Assembly (NCBI GenBank): GCA_037349105.1
Contig: JAYJMM010000112.1
Coordinates: 5,478,501-5,542,500 of the forward strand
Length of the DNA stretch: 64,000 nucleotides
From: Limnomonas spitsbergensis
Lineage: Eukaryota > Chlorophyta > Chlorophyceae > Chlamydomonadales
Direction of reading: 5' to 3'
Made by a program: the position numbers and the translations under genes. Position 1 is the stretch's first letter, and every line of letters begins with the position of its first letter. Positions 23,101-35,100 of the stretch are shown here, in pieces. The notes under the pieces were generated by a model. The model was given only the letters and a program-made list of their open reading frames with translations, was not told the origin of the DNA and searched no databases.

Positions 23101-26100
23101 GACCCCCCCCACCTGGGCCCCCTGTCCCTGACCCCCCACATGGGCCCCCTGTCCCTGACCCCCCACCTGGGCCCTCTGTCCCTGACCCCCCACATGGGCC
23201 CCCTGTCCCTGACCCCCCACCTGGGCCCCCTGTCCCTGACCCCCCACATGGGCCCTCTGTCCCTGACCCCCCACATGGGCCCCCTGTCCCTGACCCCCCA
23301 CCTGGGCCCCCTGTCCCTGACCCCCCACATGGGCCCTCTGTCCCTGACCCCCCACCTGGGCCCCCTGTCCCTGACCCCCCACATGGGCCCCCTGTCCCTG
23401 ACCCCCCACCTGGGCCCCCTGTCCCTGACCCCCCACATGGGCCCTCTGTCCCTGACCCCCCACATGGGCCCCCTGTCCCTGACCCCCCACCTGGGCCCCC
23501 TGTCCCTGACCCCCCACATGGGCCCCCTGTCCCTAACCCCCCACATGGGCCCCCTGTCCCTGACCCCCCCCACCTGGGCCCCCTGTCCCCGACCCCCCAC
23601 CTGGGCCCCCTGTCCCTGACCCCCCACCTGGGCCCCCTGTCCCTGACCCCCCACATGGGCCCCCTGTCCCTGACCCCCCACCTGGGCCCCCTGTCCCTGA
23701 CCCCCCACATGGGCCCCCTGTCCCTGACCCCCCACATGGGCCCCCTGTCCCTGACCCCCCACATGGGCCCCCTGTCCCTGACCCCCCACCTGGGCCCCTA
23801 CCCTGCCCCAAGAGTTTAATTTGTCGACCCCACCCAGACGGTAGAGGCGCTCAGCGCCAACATTTTGTTTCACCCCAATAGACCGTTCGGAAGGTTCGTG
23901 ATTTAATTCCTGGTACCGCTAATAGTAGCATGATTGAATCCCCCCTCCTCACCGCTGCCACGTCGTCGCCAATCCCGCGGTTCCCCCCGAGGTCAAAGTG
24001 CGTCAGCGACAGTCGGCGGCCCGCGGCGTTTGAGCTCTTGATGCCCTCCGCCAAGGCCTTGGCGCCCGCAGCCCCAATTTCACAGCTCCTCAGGACCAAG
24101 TGCTGGATGTTGGGGCCCTGCGTGTGTGTTTAAATGGATTTTAGTTTTACTTGGGTTGAAAAGTTCAAAGGGTTGCGATCACAGCTCCTCAAGACCTTGT
24201 GCTGGGGGTTGGGGCCTTACAAGTGTGTTATATGAAGTTTCAAATTTGTATTTGAGTGCCATCCTCACATATATCAGTTCACACATCTGCAATGCCCTCC
24301 TCCAGACAAATTGATGTTCAGGCAAATGTGACGCCCCCTTTCTTATTCACACATGTCCACACAAAGATGAGACCACCAGTCTGACTGCACCCACTCAATC
24401 CTCCTCACACCTGTGAAGCTGTTTGAGGGAGGGTAGTATGGCTGCACCATGGTCCTGGCTGTGCAAGGTCGCTGGAACATGTAATGCTGTATTTCACACA
24501 CACATCACACACATAATCCACACATCACACACACAATTCACACATCACACACCTGTGCTGCTGACAGCAGCCTGCCAATGGCGGCCGTTCCCTCGCCGTC
24601 ACCGATTGGATTGTTGGACAGGTCCAGGCGTTGCAGCTGAGAAAAAAATCGAGGGGACAAAAAAGGGGGGCACAAAAGGGGGGGGGGGTAAGATGGACAC
24701 AAATAGGGGAAACGAAAAAGGGGGGGGTAAGATGGACAGAAAAGTGTGTGTGTGGGGGGGGGTAAAATGGACAAAAAAGTGTGTGTGGGGGGGGGGGTAA
24801 GATGGACAAAGAAGTGTGTGTGTGTGGGGGGGTAAGATGTACACAAAGTGTGTGTGTGTGGGGGGGGTAAGATGGACAAAGAAGTGTGTGTGTGGGGGGG
24901 GTAAGATGTACACAAAAGTGTGTGTGTGGGGGGGGTAAGGTGGACAAAAAAGTGTGTGTGTGGGGGGGGTAAGATGGAAACTGAGTTGAAGGACAGTAGC
25001 ACACTTTGTCCTATTTTTTATCTCATGCCTTCGGAGCTGAGAGAAACGGGAGGACAAAAAGGAGGGGGGTAAGAGGAGAATAAAGTGGGCTGCTGGGGGA
25101 CCTTTGAGATCACTGACTGAGTGGGAGGGCCAGTCAAGCCGTTAGAGCTGAGACAAATGGGAGGAAAAAAAGGAGGAGGGGGGTTTACACAGGGAGTCAA
25201 GTGGGTAGCTGAGGTTCCTTTACCCTCATTGTCCGAGTTAAAGGAGGAGTCAAGCTGTTGGATCTGAGAAAAGTGGGGAAACAAGTGAAGTATGGAGAGG
25301 GACGCTTTGTTTGCGGAGAGCCACAACAGGCTTTTCAAAGATGCAGGGGCCACCTTATTGCAATTTCGAAAGGAAATCAGAAAGGAGGACAGCTGCGTGC
25401 CAGAGGGACTTAGGGTTCAAGAAACAGAGCAGCAAGGGCCGAGGCCACGTCCTGGCCACTAACATGAAGAAGATAGTTTCATCGACTGAGGTCAATAAAT
25501 AAAGAAACAGATACACAAACAAATGCGTAGATTGGAGAAGCCGCACATTGATGTTAAGCTCCTCAGCAAAAAAACATGATGTTTGAGAGCCATCCCATGT
25601 CGGCCAAATGTGCATGGTTGGTGTGAACAGTGTGAACACATTCACACAAGTGTGGGCGTGTTTCCATCCTCTGCTCCTGCATCCAGCCGGTGCACGTCCA
25701 CACAAACCCACAAAATGGCATCAACTCGGATCTGGAGTCCACTTTTCTGGGTCTGCCTGACACTCTTGTTGGTTGGGCTCTACATACAATAAGTGTGAAG
25801 TGTGAACACTCCAAGGGCTTGCACCAGTGTGAACATGTCCACACCTGAAGTCTCTGTAGCCCGTGCATGCCTGACAGCGGGCTGATGCCAGGGCCTCGCC
25901 CTACGAAGCTGCCCAACCGTGACACGGGCACTGGAAGAGTGGGAAAGAGTGGTCGTGAAAGAGTGAGAACGAGAGGGTGGGCAGACACGAGCTGGCACTA
26001 CAGAGCGGCACTAGATAGAGCGACACTACATAGCGCGACAGTACATAGGACGGGGGTTAAGGGGTGGGCTTTGGCGATGCCAGGATCCAGCACAAAAGCA

Positions 26101-29100
26101 CTGCTGCACCTGCACCTGCTGCTGAACCTGGTGCGGCCAGAGTCCTGGGGCACGTGGAGGTTCATGCAGGTTTTAGGGTGAAGGGGGCAGTGTTTTCGAA
26201 TGAATGTCTCGGGTTTGAGGGTTAAAAATAAATCAATACACCCTGGGGCATGGTTTAAGGAAGCCACCTATTTGGCTGTAGCAATAGGTGGGGCTTTATC
26301 ATTCCCTCGTTGCGAATACTCCTTTTGGTAGCGACATTGACCAAGGGTCCCTAGCACCACGTGGGCATATTCAAATCCGGAATTCCGCATTCACTTTTAT
26401 GTGCCCTTTGCCTCCCCTTGGGTGAGGCACATTCATTCTAATGCCCATGAGTGATCGTTCTTGCAAATTGAAGGTACGAAATGACAGTTCGGTCAATGTT
26501 CAGCCCCAGGGCACGCTTTGAACACAAAACGATTCTTTGATTCACACCACGGCCATTCAAATGTGCTGTGTAACAGAAAGTGGGTTCCCGAACTCAAACG
26601 TCGGTTGCTGCTGTTACAGTGTGAACCATCCACATAAACATAATTGTATTTTAGGTTCCCACAAGCTACCAGCCGGAAGAAAAAGGAACTGGAAGAAAAA
26701 AATGTCATGTTCCTGGCAAGTTTATCTGACCCATGGGCAGATGGGCCCGCGGCCAAGTCCAACCGTCTTTTCCGTTGCTGTTTAAACTTACGCATCCACA
26801 GACATCATTGAATAAAAGGTTCAAGCATGGCGGACAGGAAAACGAAGGCGTGCTTCTCACCGTTGGGGTTGCCTGGAGCGGAGGTGAAAGGTGAACCCCC
26901 TCGGGAGGCACCCGTCGCCTGCTACAGGCACCAATCATAGGTTTAGTGCATAATTGTGTTTTGGGAGGCACCCGTCGCCTGCAACAGGCACACGCGACAA
27001 ATCACAGTTTTAGCGTGTAGTGGTATAACCTACAGAATTGTTAAGTGCTACTGAGGGGGTGCCCGGCGCCTGCAGCAGCACGCAGCAAGTCACGGTCCAC
27101 GTCTTCAAACTAGAAAACCGCCAATGAGGAGGCGCTCGGCACGTGCGACAGGCACGCATTGAATCACGATTCAAGTCCAAGCAAACTGCCAAACACCAGG
27201 CGTCCCCTGCAACAGGCACGCTTATAATTAAGTTAATTTTGATTACAATTGGATTAAACAGACTCCTCCTTTCTTCCCCATTCCCCTCACCGCCCCAGGG
27301 TTGGAGCCCTCAATCGCTCCAACAAACCGCTGCCAATTAAGATGTTGCTCTCAACCCTTCATCCTAAACCCACACCCGCAGCAGGAGACAGCCTCCTGAG
27401 CTCTCTTCCAGTCTAACCCCAATCTCTGCAACAACTGCCCTTGTCAAATGTGTTGCCCCCCCCCTCACACCTTGCCCCTCGCCCTCCACCCCTCACCTGC
27501 AGCAGGTTGAACCCTCCTGAGCTCTCTTCCAGTCTAACCCCAATCGCCCCAGCAATACTGCCCTTGTCAAATGTGTTGCCCCTCACTCCTCGCCCCTCGC
27601 CCTCCACCCCTCACCTGCAGCAGGTTGAACCCTCCTGAGCTCTTGGCCCCAGATCGCCCCAACAGGCCACCGCCGAACAACGTGCTCTCCTGACCGGCGC
27701 GCGGAGAGCTGCTGGACCCGCCTCGCGGACAAAGAGCGGTAATAGACACAGACCTATAGGGGGGGAGGTGAAGGGTTAAGGGTTTGGTGGGAAGGAAGCA
27801 GGGGAGGGCAAGGTTATACGGTGAAGAAAGGAATATGAAAGGGAGGGGAATGCGGTAACAGGCTTGCGAACAAGGTGGGGCCGTAATAAACACAAACCTA
27901 CAAGGGGGGGGGAGCAAGGGAGGTGAAGGGTGTACGGTAAAATGGAGAATATGAAGGGGAGGGGGAATTGCGGTAACCAACTGGCGGAACAGGGCGGGCG
28001 GTAAAAGACCTACAGACCTACAGGGGTGGGTGTGTGGGCAGAGGAGGTGAAGGGTAAAGGGTTTAGTGGGGAGGATGCAAGGGAGGTGAAGCTGCTAGAC
28101 AGCTTGCGGAAAAGTGGGTGTGTCATGAAAGACACAGACCTGCAGGGGGGAGCATGAAACGGACAAGGGGGGAGCGGGATGGCAGGGGGGGGGGGGAAGG
28201 GGGGGAAGGGGGCAGGTCGAAATGAGGACTTTGCAGGGGAGGAGAAGCTGCTGGACCCACGACGGGGAGTGCTGATAGGCCCAACTCACGGTTCAAGGGA
28301 GGTGTGTGGCGATAGGTACAGACCTGCTGGTTTGAGGGTTTTGAGTTCAGGATTTAGAGCGATGTGTTTCCTGACATGCGTATCGACAGTCGGGTGTTGA
28401 AGCATATTGATCATCAGTGGCCCTTTAGGGTTGAGCGTCATCGTGGAAAACCCTGATCCGTAAATTATGAAAGAAATGTGATGTAAGCAGTCGCCGCCGG
28501 AGTGTCCCGGGATCTCGAAAAGTGACCCAGGGACCCAGCCGAACCCGCCAGACCGGTGCTGTTCCATTCGAATGCCAGGGAATTTTGAAATCTCAATCCG
28601 CGAAATAACTGCGCAGCTCAAATCCTGTTTTTTTAACTAAAGCACAAGCAGTCCACGCAACCCTCTAAATTCATAATTTTGAGCGGCCTGGAATGCGCAT
28701 CACGGTAATTATTTTCGTGTCATCCTGCCCACCTGGGTCTCGTCATGGTGACGAAATTGCCCCCGGCTGCGGGCGAGAATGAGGTGCGGGCATCATTGGA
28801 ACCTAGGGAGAAGCTGCTGATGCCGACTGAGCGGGACACAGGCAGCGCTATGGCGGCCGGGGCGCACAGGGCGTCCGCTAGGAGGGCGATGGACTGCACA
28901 AAAAGAGGGAAACGGAACCTGGAATGAGGAGGGGAGTGTGGAGGGACACAGGGAGCGCTATGGCGGCCGGGGCGCATAGGGCATCCGCTAGGAGGGCGAT
29001 GGACTGCACGGAAAAGAGGGAGAAAATCGAATATTCACTAATGGAGTGAATAGCATAGGGGGACACGGGGGGGCACGTAAGGCGTCCGCTAAAAGGGCGA

Positions 29101-32100
29101 TAGACTGCAAGACGAAGGGATAAAATGTAGTCCAGGTGGGGAAGTGTAGGGACGCCGACAGCGGCTTGAAACCTTTTTTCTTCAGCCTGTAACCCTAACC
29201 CCTACCCCTTCTACCTAGGATTCCGAAGCCTCTTAGGCAGACTTGAGGTCTTTCATCCCAGAGGCCCAGTGACCCTGACCCGTGCAAACGCCTAGGAAAC
29301 CCTTAACCCTTATGCTGTACACAAGCCTTGCCTCACAATTTACGCTGTGGATGGTTGAGGGGTACTTTCGAATACTAAGGATCAAGGAGCAATCTTTGAC
29401 ACAAGTTTCAGTCGGAAATCAAGGGTCTGATCGTTGCTTTGCCCCTACGGGTTTAGGGTTCAGGATCCAGGTTTGATAATAAGGGCAAAGCAGCGTTCTA
29501 AGTAACATTGAATGCCGAGCTGAGGGAAGGCAGTTCAAGTGTACGATACATTTGAATTCCTAGCCAAGGGCAGAGCAGCAATAAATCAATATTTAATTGC
29601 TAGCCAAGGCAAGGCCATGTAATTGAGCGGTACACATGCACCAAGCCAAGGGCAGGGCAGCATTGAATCGCATCACTTTAGTCCCAGCCGAGGCAAGGCC
29701 ATTTAAATAACCAGTACCTTCGAATCTGCTGCTACTTGGGAGAGGTTGAGCTCTTGTAGCCCGGAGGCCTCCGCAGCCGCCAGGCCCCGCGCGATGGCTG
29801 CAACGCCAGTGCCACCCATTCGAACCTGTGAGGGGTGGGGGAATGGTTAAGGGGGGGAGCTTAAGTTCAGGATTTGTGTGGTAATTCCTTCTGAATAAGC
29901 AATGTTCTTTGATCAGGCGTGCCTCAGAGTCCATCAGGCCTGTGCAGCGGTCACCATACCTTTGCCAAATACGGTCCATCCAAGATCCAAGATCCTAAAT
30001 CCAAGATCCTATAAAGCTAATCAAGGTAATTCGATTTGATTCAGCACGGTGGACTCATCATCAGGCCCGCCTAAGCAACCGCCAGGCCGCGCGCAGCAGC
30101 AGCCATGCCCGTGCTACACATTTGAACCTCGTGCGGGGGAATAGAGACAGCTGCGCCAGTGCCGCCCAGTCCGGCCTGAGCCGGGGCGAGGGATCTGGCA
30201 GGAGGTATATATATGGTTGGTTCACAATTTTACATAATGGGCCTCAGCAGCCACCAGGCCATGCGCAGTGACGGCCACGCTAGTGCCGCGGTCATTGAGA
30301 CCTGAGCAGGGGTGATAACAGAAAGGAAGGGCCTGCATATTCAAACTGGGGTATTCACACTTCCACACACATCAGCATCCGCATGCATGACGTAACCCAC
30401 ACTTCCACACTTATTATCACAGTGTTCTCGTGCCTATTGACACAAGTATGGCGCTCAAACCACCGACCATATACTGCCCTTTTTATGTCATAGGAGGGGA
30501 GCATCTCCACACGCACCTGTCAACACATTCCTCACACCAAAAAAACACTTTTGCCCACACATTCAAGCTCAGGCCGTGGCGCTGCAGCATTCTGTTGCAT
30601 GCAGGCAGCACTGCACATAATTTCCCACACAATTCCACACATCCTCACATTTCTGCTCAGATCCAGGCGTCGCAGCATGCTGTTGCAGGCCAGCATCTCT
30701 CCGACCGCCGCGGCGGATTTGGGACCAAGCCAGCCACCCTCGTGCGCCTTGAGGTCCTCTTTGGGGCTCTGGAATAGGTTATAGGAATCAATACAGATAC
30801 AGTTGAGTTGGGTAAGGGGACAGCGTTAGACGTCTCACGCGTTACAGGGTTTCAGGGCCCGTAGGGAAGCATCAGGCGAGGAAGGGTGACGGACGGCCAA
30901 GGAATGCGCCCGATATCAATCAAAGGAACATTTACTGGTACATTATATAAAAGGGGGCACTATGCATGGCATACTCCCCCTTGGCATCAGCATTTACCAC
31001 GCCCGGAAGTGCGCTCAAAAAATGCACGCGCACGCTATAAACTCTGACACAGTATTGTGCAAACCAGGCGTCAGAGTACTTCCCGACATCAGGATCCACC
31101 AGTCAGACAGTCAAACACAGCCGGAAGTGCACGCCACTGTAGCTTGTATGAATTTCTCTTGTTATGATGGTAATGGCGCGGACGCGGCCAAGGTCCATGC
31201 CGCGCTGTTTCCTTAACCCTCACACGCCCCTGCGGGGCGTAGTTTTCTTTCTTTCTTTCAAAGGAACATCTAACGAAGCAGCAGACAGGATGGAGCCGAT
31301 CCAGCCGCCCGGGTGGGCTGTGAGGTCCTCTTCGGGGCTCTAGAAATGAAGAAAATGGAGTCCCCTCTTCCCTCCTCCCCCCCCCTCCCTCCCGCGCTCG
31401 GTCACACCTTGGTTGTCCAACATAACTTTCACGAGTGCGCAGTGTACCCCCCCTGCACCTTCCTTCAGCGGCCCCTCGCACGCGCACACCCCCCTTGCTT
31501 GAGGTTGTTGATACTTTGAACATTTCATAAAGCTTTCGTTAGCGTAAGGTAACCCCCAAACAACAATTTCATAGCCACTGCACCATCAGTGTAACCTCCA
31601 CACCATAAGTACACCCCCCCCCTGCAAGAAATTAGTGTAACTCCCACACCATTAGTGTAAATCCCATACTCTAAATTACTGTGACCTCCCACATCATTAG
31701 TGTAACCTCCCGCATGCACCCACCCACCTTGTCCAGGTTGAGGTCGGTGATGCTCTTGCTGTCCCACAGAGCAACTAGTGTAACTGTCCACACCATTAGT
31801 GTAACCTCCCACACCATTAGTGCACCCCCCCACATGCACCCACCCACCTTGCCCAGGTTGAGGTCGGTGTTGCTCCTGTTGTCCCGCAGAGCAACTAGTG
31901 TAACTGCCAACACCATAAGTGTAACCTCCCACACCATTAGTGCACCCCCCCACATGCACCCACCCACCTTGCCCAGGTTGAGGTCGGTGATGCTCCTGTT
32001 GTCCCGCAGAGCAACTAGTGTAACTGCCAACACCATACGTGTAACCTCCCACACCATTAGTGCACCCCCCCACATGCACCCACCCACCTTGTCCAGGTTG

Positions 32101-35100
32101 AGGTCGGTGATGCTCCTGTTGTCCCGCAGAGCAACTAGTGTAACTGCCAACACCATAAGTGTAACCTCCCACACCATTAGTGCACCCCCCCACATGCACC
32201 CACCCACCTTGTCCAGGTTGAGGTCGGTGATGCTCCTGTTGTCCCGCAGAGCAACTAGTGTAACTGTCCACACCATTAGTGTAACCTCCCACACCATTAG
32301 TGCACCCCCCCACATGCACCCACCCACCTTGCCCAGGTTGAGGTCGGTGATGCTCCTGTTGTCCCGCAGAGCAACTAGTGTAACTGCCAACACCATAAGT
32401 GTAACCTCCCACACCATTAGTGCACCCCCCCACATGCACCCACCCACCTTGCCCAGGTTGAGGTCGGTGATGCTCCTGTTGTCCCGCAGAGCAACTAGTG
32501 TAACTGCCAACACCATAAGTGTAACCTCCCACACCATTAGTGCACCCCCCCACATGCACCCACCCACCTTGCCCAGGTTGAGGTCGGTGATGCTCCTGTT
32601 GTCCCGCAGAGCGTTCATCAACGCAAGGTAGCCTTCAGGGCCAGCTCGCGATGTGGACGTGGTGTGGACAGTCAACGTCTGAATGGAGCCGCTGACCTGC
32701 ATGTGGCGGTTACCATGAAGGTGGTGGGAGTTACTTTTATATGAGTTGATGTTGACAATTTGAAATGGTGTGGATGTTCAACGTCTGAATGGAGCCGTTA
32801 ACCTGCATGTGGCGGTTACAATGCCAAATGCAGGAGTTACTTTTAAGCAAGATCATGACGACCTAGTGTGGAGGGTCAACCAAGGACACAGGATGCGGAA
32901 TAGGATAATAGGATACGGTACGATACGGGATTTTTTGCCAATACGGGGCGAGATTGCGGATTTCCAGCTTGTGCATCGTAGTGGGCCGTATCGATACAAA
33001 ACAATAAGGGGTTTTGGCCAAAGTGACGCCATCCTGTGTCCCTGGGGTCAATGTGTGAATGGAGCTGCTAATCTGCATGTGGAGGTGATACAGGGGGGTG
33101 CATCACATGTGATTACATCATGTGGCAGCTACATCATGGCAGTTTCATCATGGCAGTTACATCTAGGGTCTTCTGGGAGTTACATCACGGACCTTGCTTC
33201 ACAGGGGTTACACAACGGGAGTAACATCATGGGCTGAATATCACTAGTTTACATCATAGACGTAAAATCCTGGGAGTTACATCCTGGGAGTTACATCCTG
33301 GGAGTTACATCCTGGGAGTTACATCCTGGGAGTTACATCCTGGGAGTTACATCCTGGGAGTTACATCCTGGGAGTTACATCCTGGGAGTTACATCCTGGG
33401 AGTTACATCCTGGGAGTTACATCCTGGGAGTAGCATCCTGGGAGTAGCATCTCGGGACGAACACCTCCAGGCTTGGATTGATGGAGTAACAATCTACACT
33501 TAGAGTGCCCGAGTGCAAATTCACACTTCGATCGCCGGAGTACAAATCCAAACGTTCAATCTCTCAAATCACCGACGTGCCTTACGGTGATTGCGTCACA
33601 GGATGGGCTACATCATGCGCTAAATATCCTGTACATCTTATCACAAGATGTACATCCCAGGAGCAACCTCGTGGGAGTTATATTATGGGAGTGACAGCAC
33701 AGGACATCAACGGAGTAATAAATCAGATGTCACTCATGACTGTTGCACTGTTGCTGGATGCCTCACCCCACCTTTATGACCTCAGCCAGTGCTTTCAGGC
33801 CCTTGTCGTCAGCGTTGAACGATGACTGGCCGCTGAAGTACAACACTCGTTGCATGACCTGTTGCGTGGGGTTGTTGCATGGTGCTGTGAGGTGTGAAGT
33901 ACGGTTGTTGCATGGGGAACTCAATTGTTGCATGTTGGTCGCTCAAGTACACCGCTCACGGTACACCTCATTGCATAGAGGCAAACAATGTTGTACGGTG
34001 TTGTTGCATGGTGCCGAAAAGTTGTTGCACATGGGTGTTGCATGGGGGTGGAGCCGGGAGTTGTTGCATGGGGTTGAGGCATGCGTCTGTTGCACATGGT
34101 TTTTGTAGGTGGATGTTGCAGTTATTTCGTCTCATTGTTGCAGATGCAACATTTGATGTGGTAGTCGTTGCATGTGTCGTCGCACATGTTGATTTTGGTG
34201 TTGCAGATGTTGCACTTTGGTGCTGCATTTGTTGCCCTCACCTTGGCTCCAGACTTGACCATATTGATGACCGTCTCAAAATCGTTCCTCTGAAGCAGAG
34301 AGGGCAGACATGGGGTAAAGAAACAAAAACTCTTCAGGATTTGGTGGAGGAACATATGAAACCTGTCATTTCCTAGCAGGCAATGGCAGCCAACGGCACG
34401 TAGGGTTTTCGGTATAAGCAGGGGGTTTAAGGCAGCCAATAGGATAATCAGGGGTAAATAAAGGTCAGCCATTGGAATGTTGGGTTCAGAGCTTAGAGGA
34501 GGGCGAGAGCGGAGAGGGGAGGTTCTAGGACCTAGTGGGGGACCTAGTGGGGGGCTGTCTCCGCAATTGAGAGCCAGAGACGAGAATAAGAGCGAGGAGA
34601 GGAGGATGACCGGAGGCATGCCTAGGGCTGAGACTGAAGGAGGCATGCCTAGGGATGACGTTTTAGGGTTTGGGGATAAAGTTTAAAGCTTTAGGGCCGT
34701 CTCCCTTGGGAGCGGAAAGGTCCTGAGGGGGGCAGGGCATACCGCATAAGGAAAAGTGAGCACACTGTGAAAAGCAGGGTGCTGACTCAGCCTGGACCCA
34801 CGCCTCACTGCCTCCTGAACCCTCGCTGCACCTCGAAGGCTTTTGAGGTCCTGGGAGGGTTCTGGACTCAGAACCAGGAATATGAAAGCGTTGACCGAGC
34901 CCCATGCTGCGCTGCTGCCTAATCCACACAAAGAAATTTCCTGGACACATAGCCAGGAATATGCTAGCGTTGACAGGGCAATACAGATGGGATGCTTCTA
35001 GATTGTAGCGCCAGCAAGGGCAGTACTGTCGTTACTCTTCTTAAGAGTTCTTGCATGTATGGCCCGCCATCATTAGCAGTACTTTCACCACTCTTCTTAC

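Noticed and set aside
21346..23873. 723- and 556-codon minus frames
   Set aside because: Translation of the 27-28-bp G-rich array; three frames are equally open.
31681..32631. 316-codon plus frame over the 120-bp array
   Set aside because: Antisense shadow of the A13 donor array.
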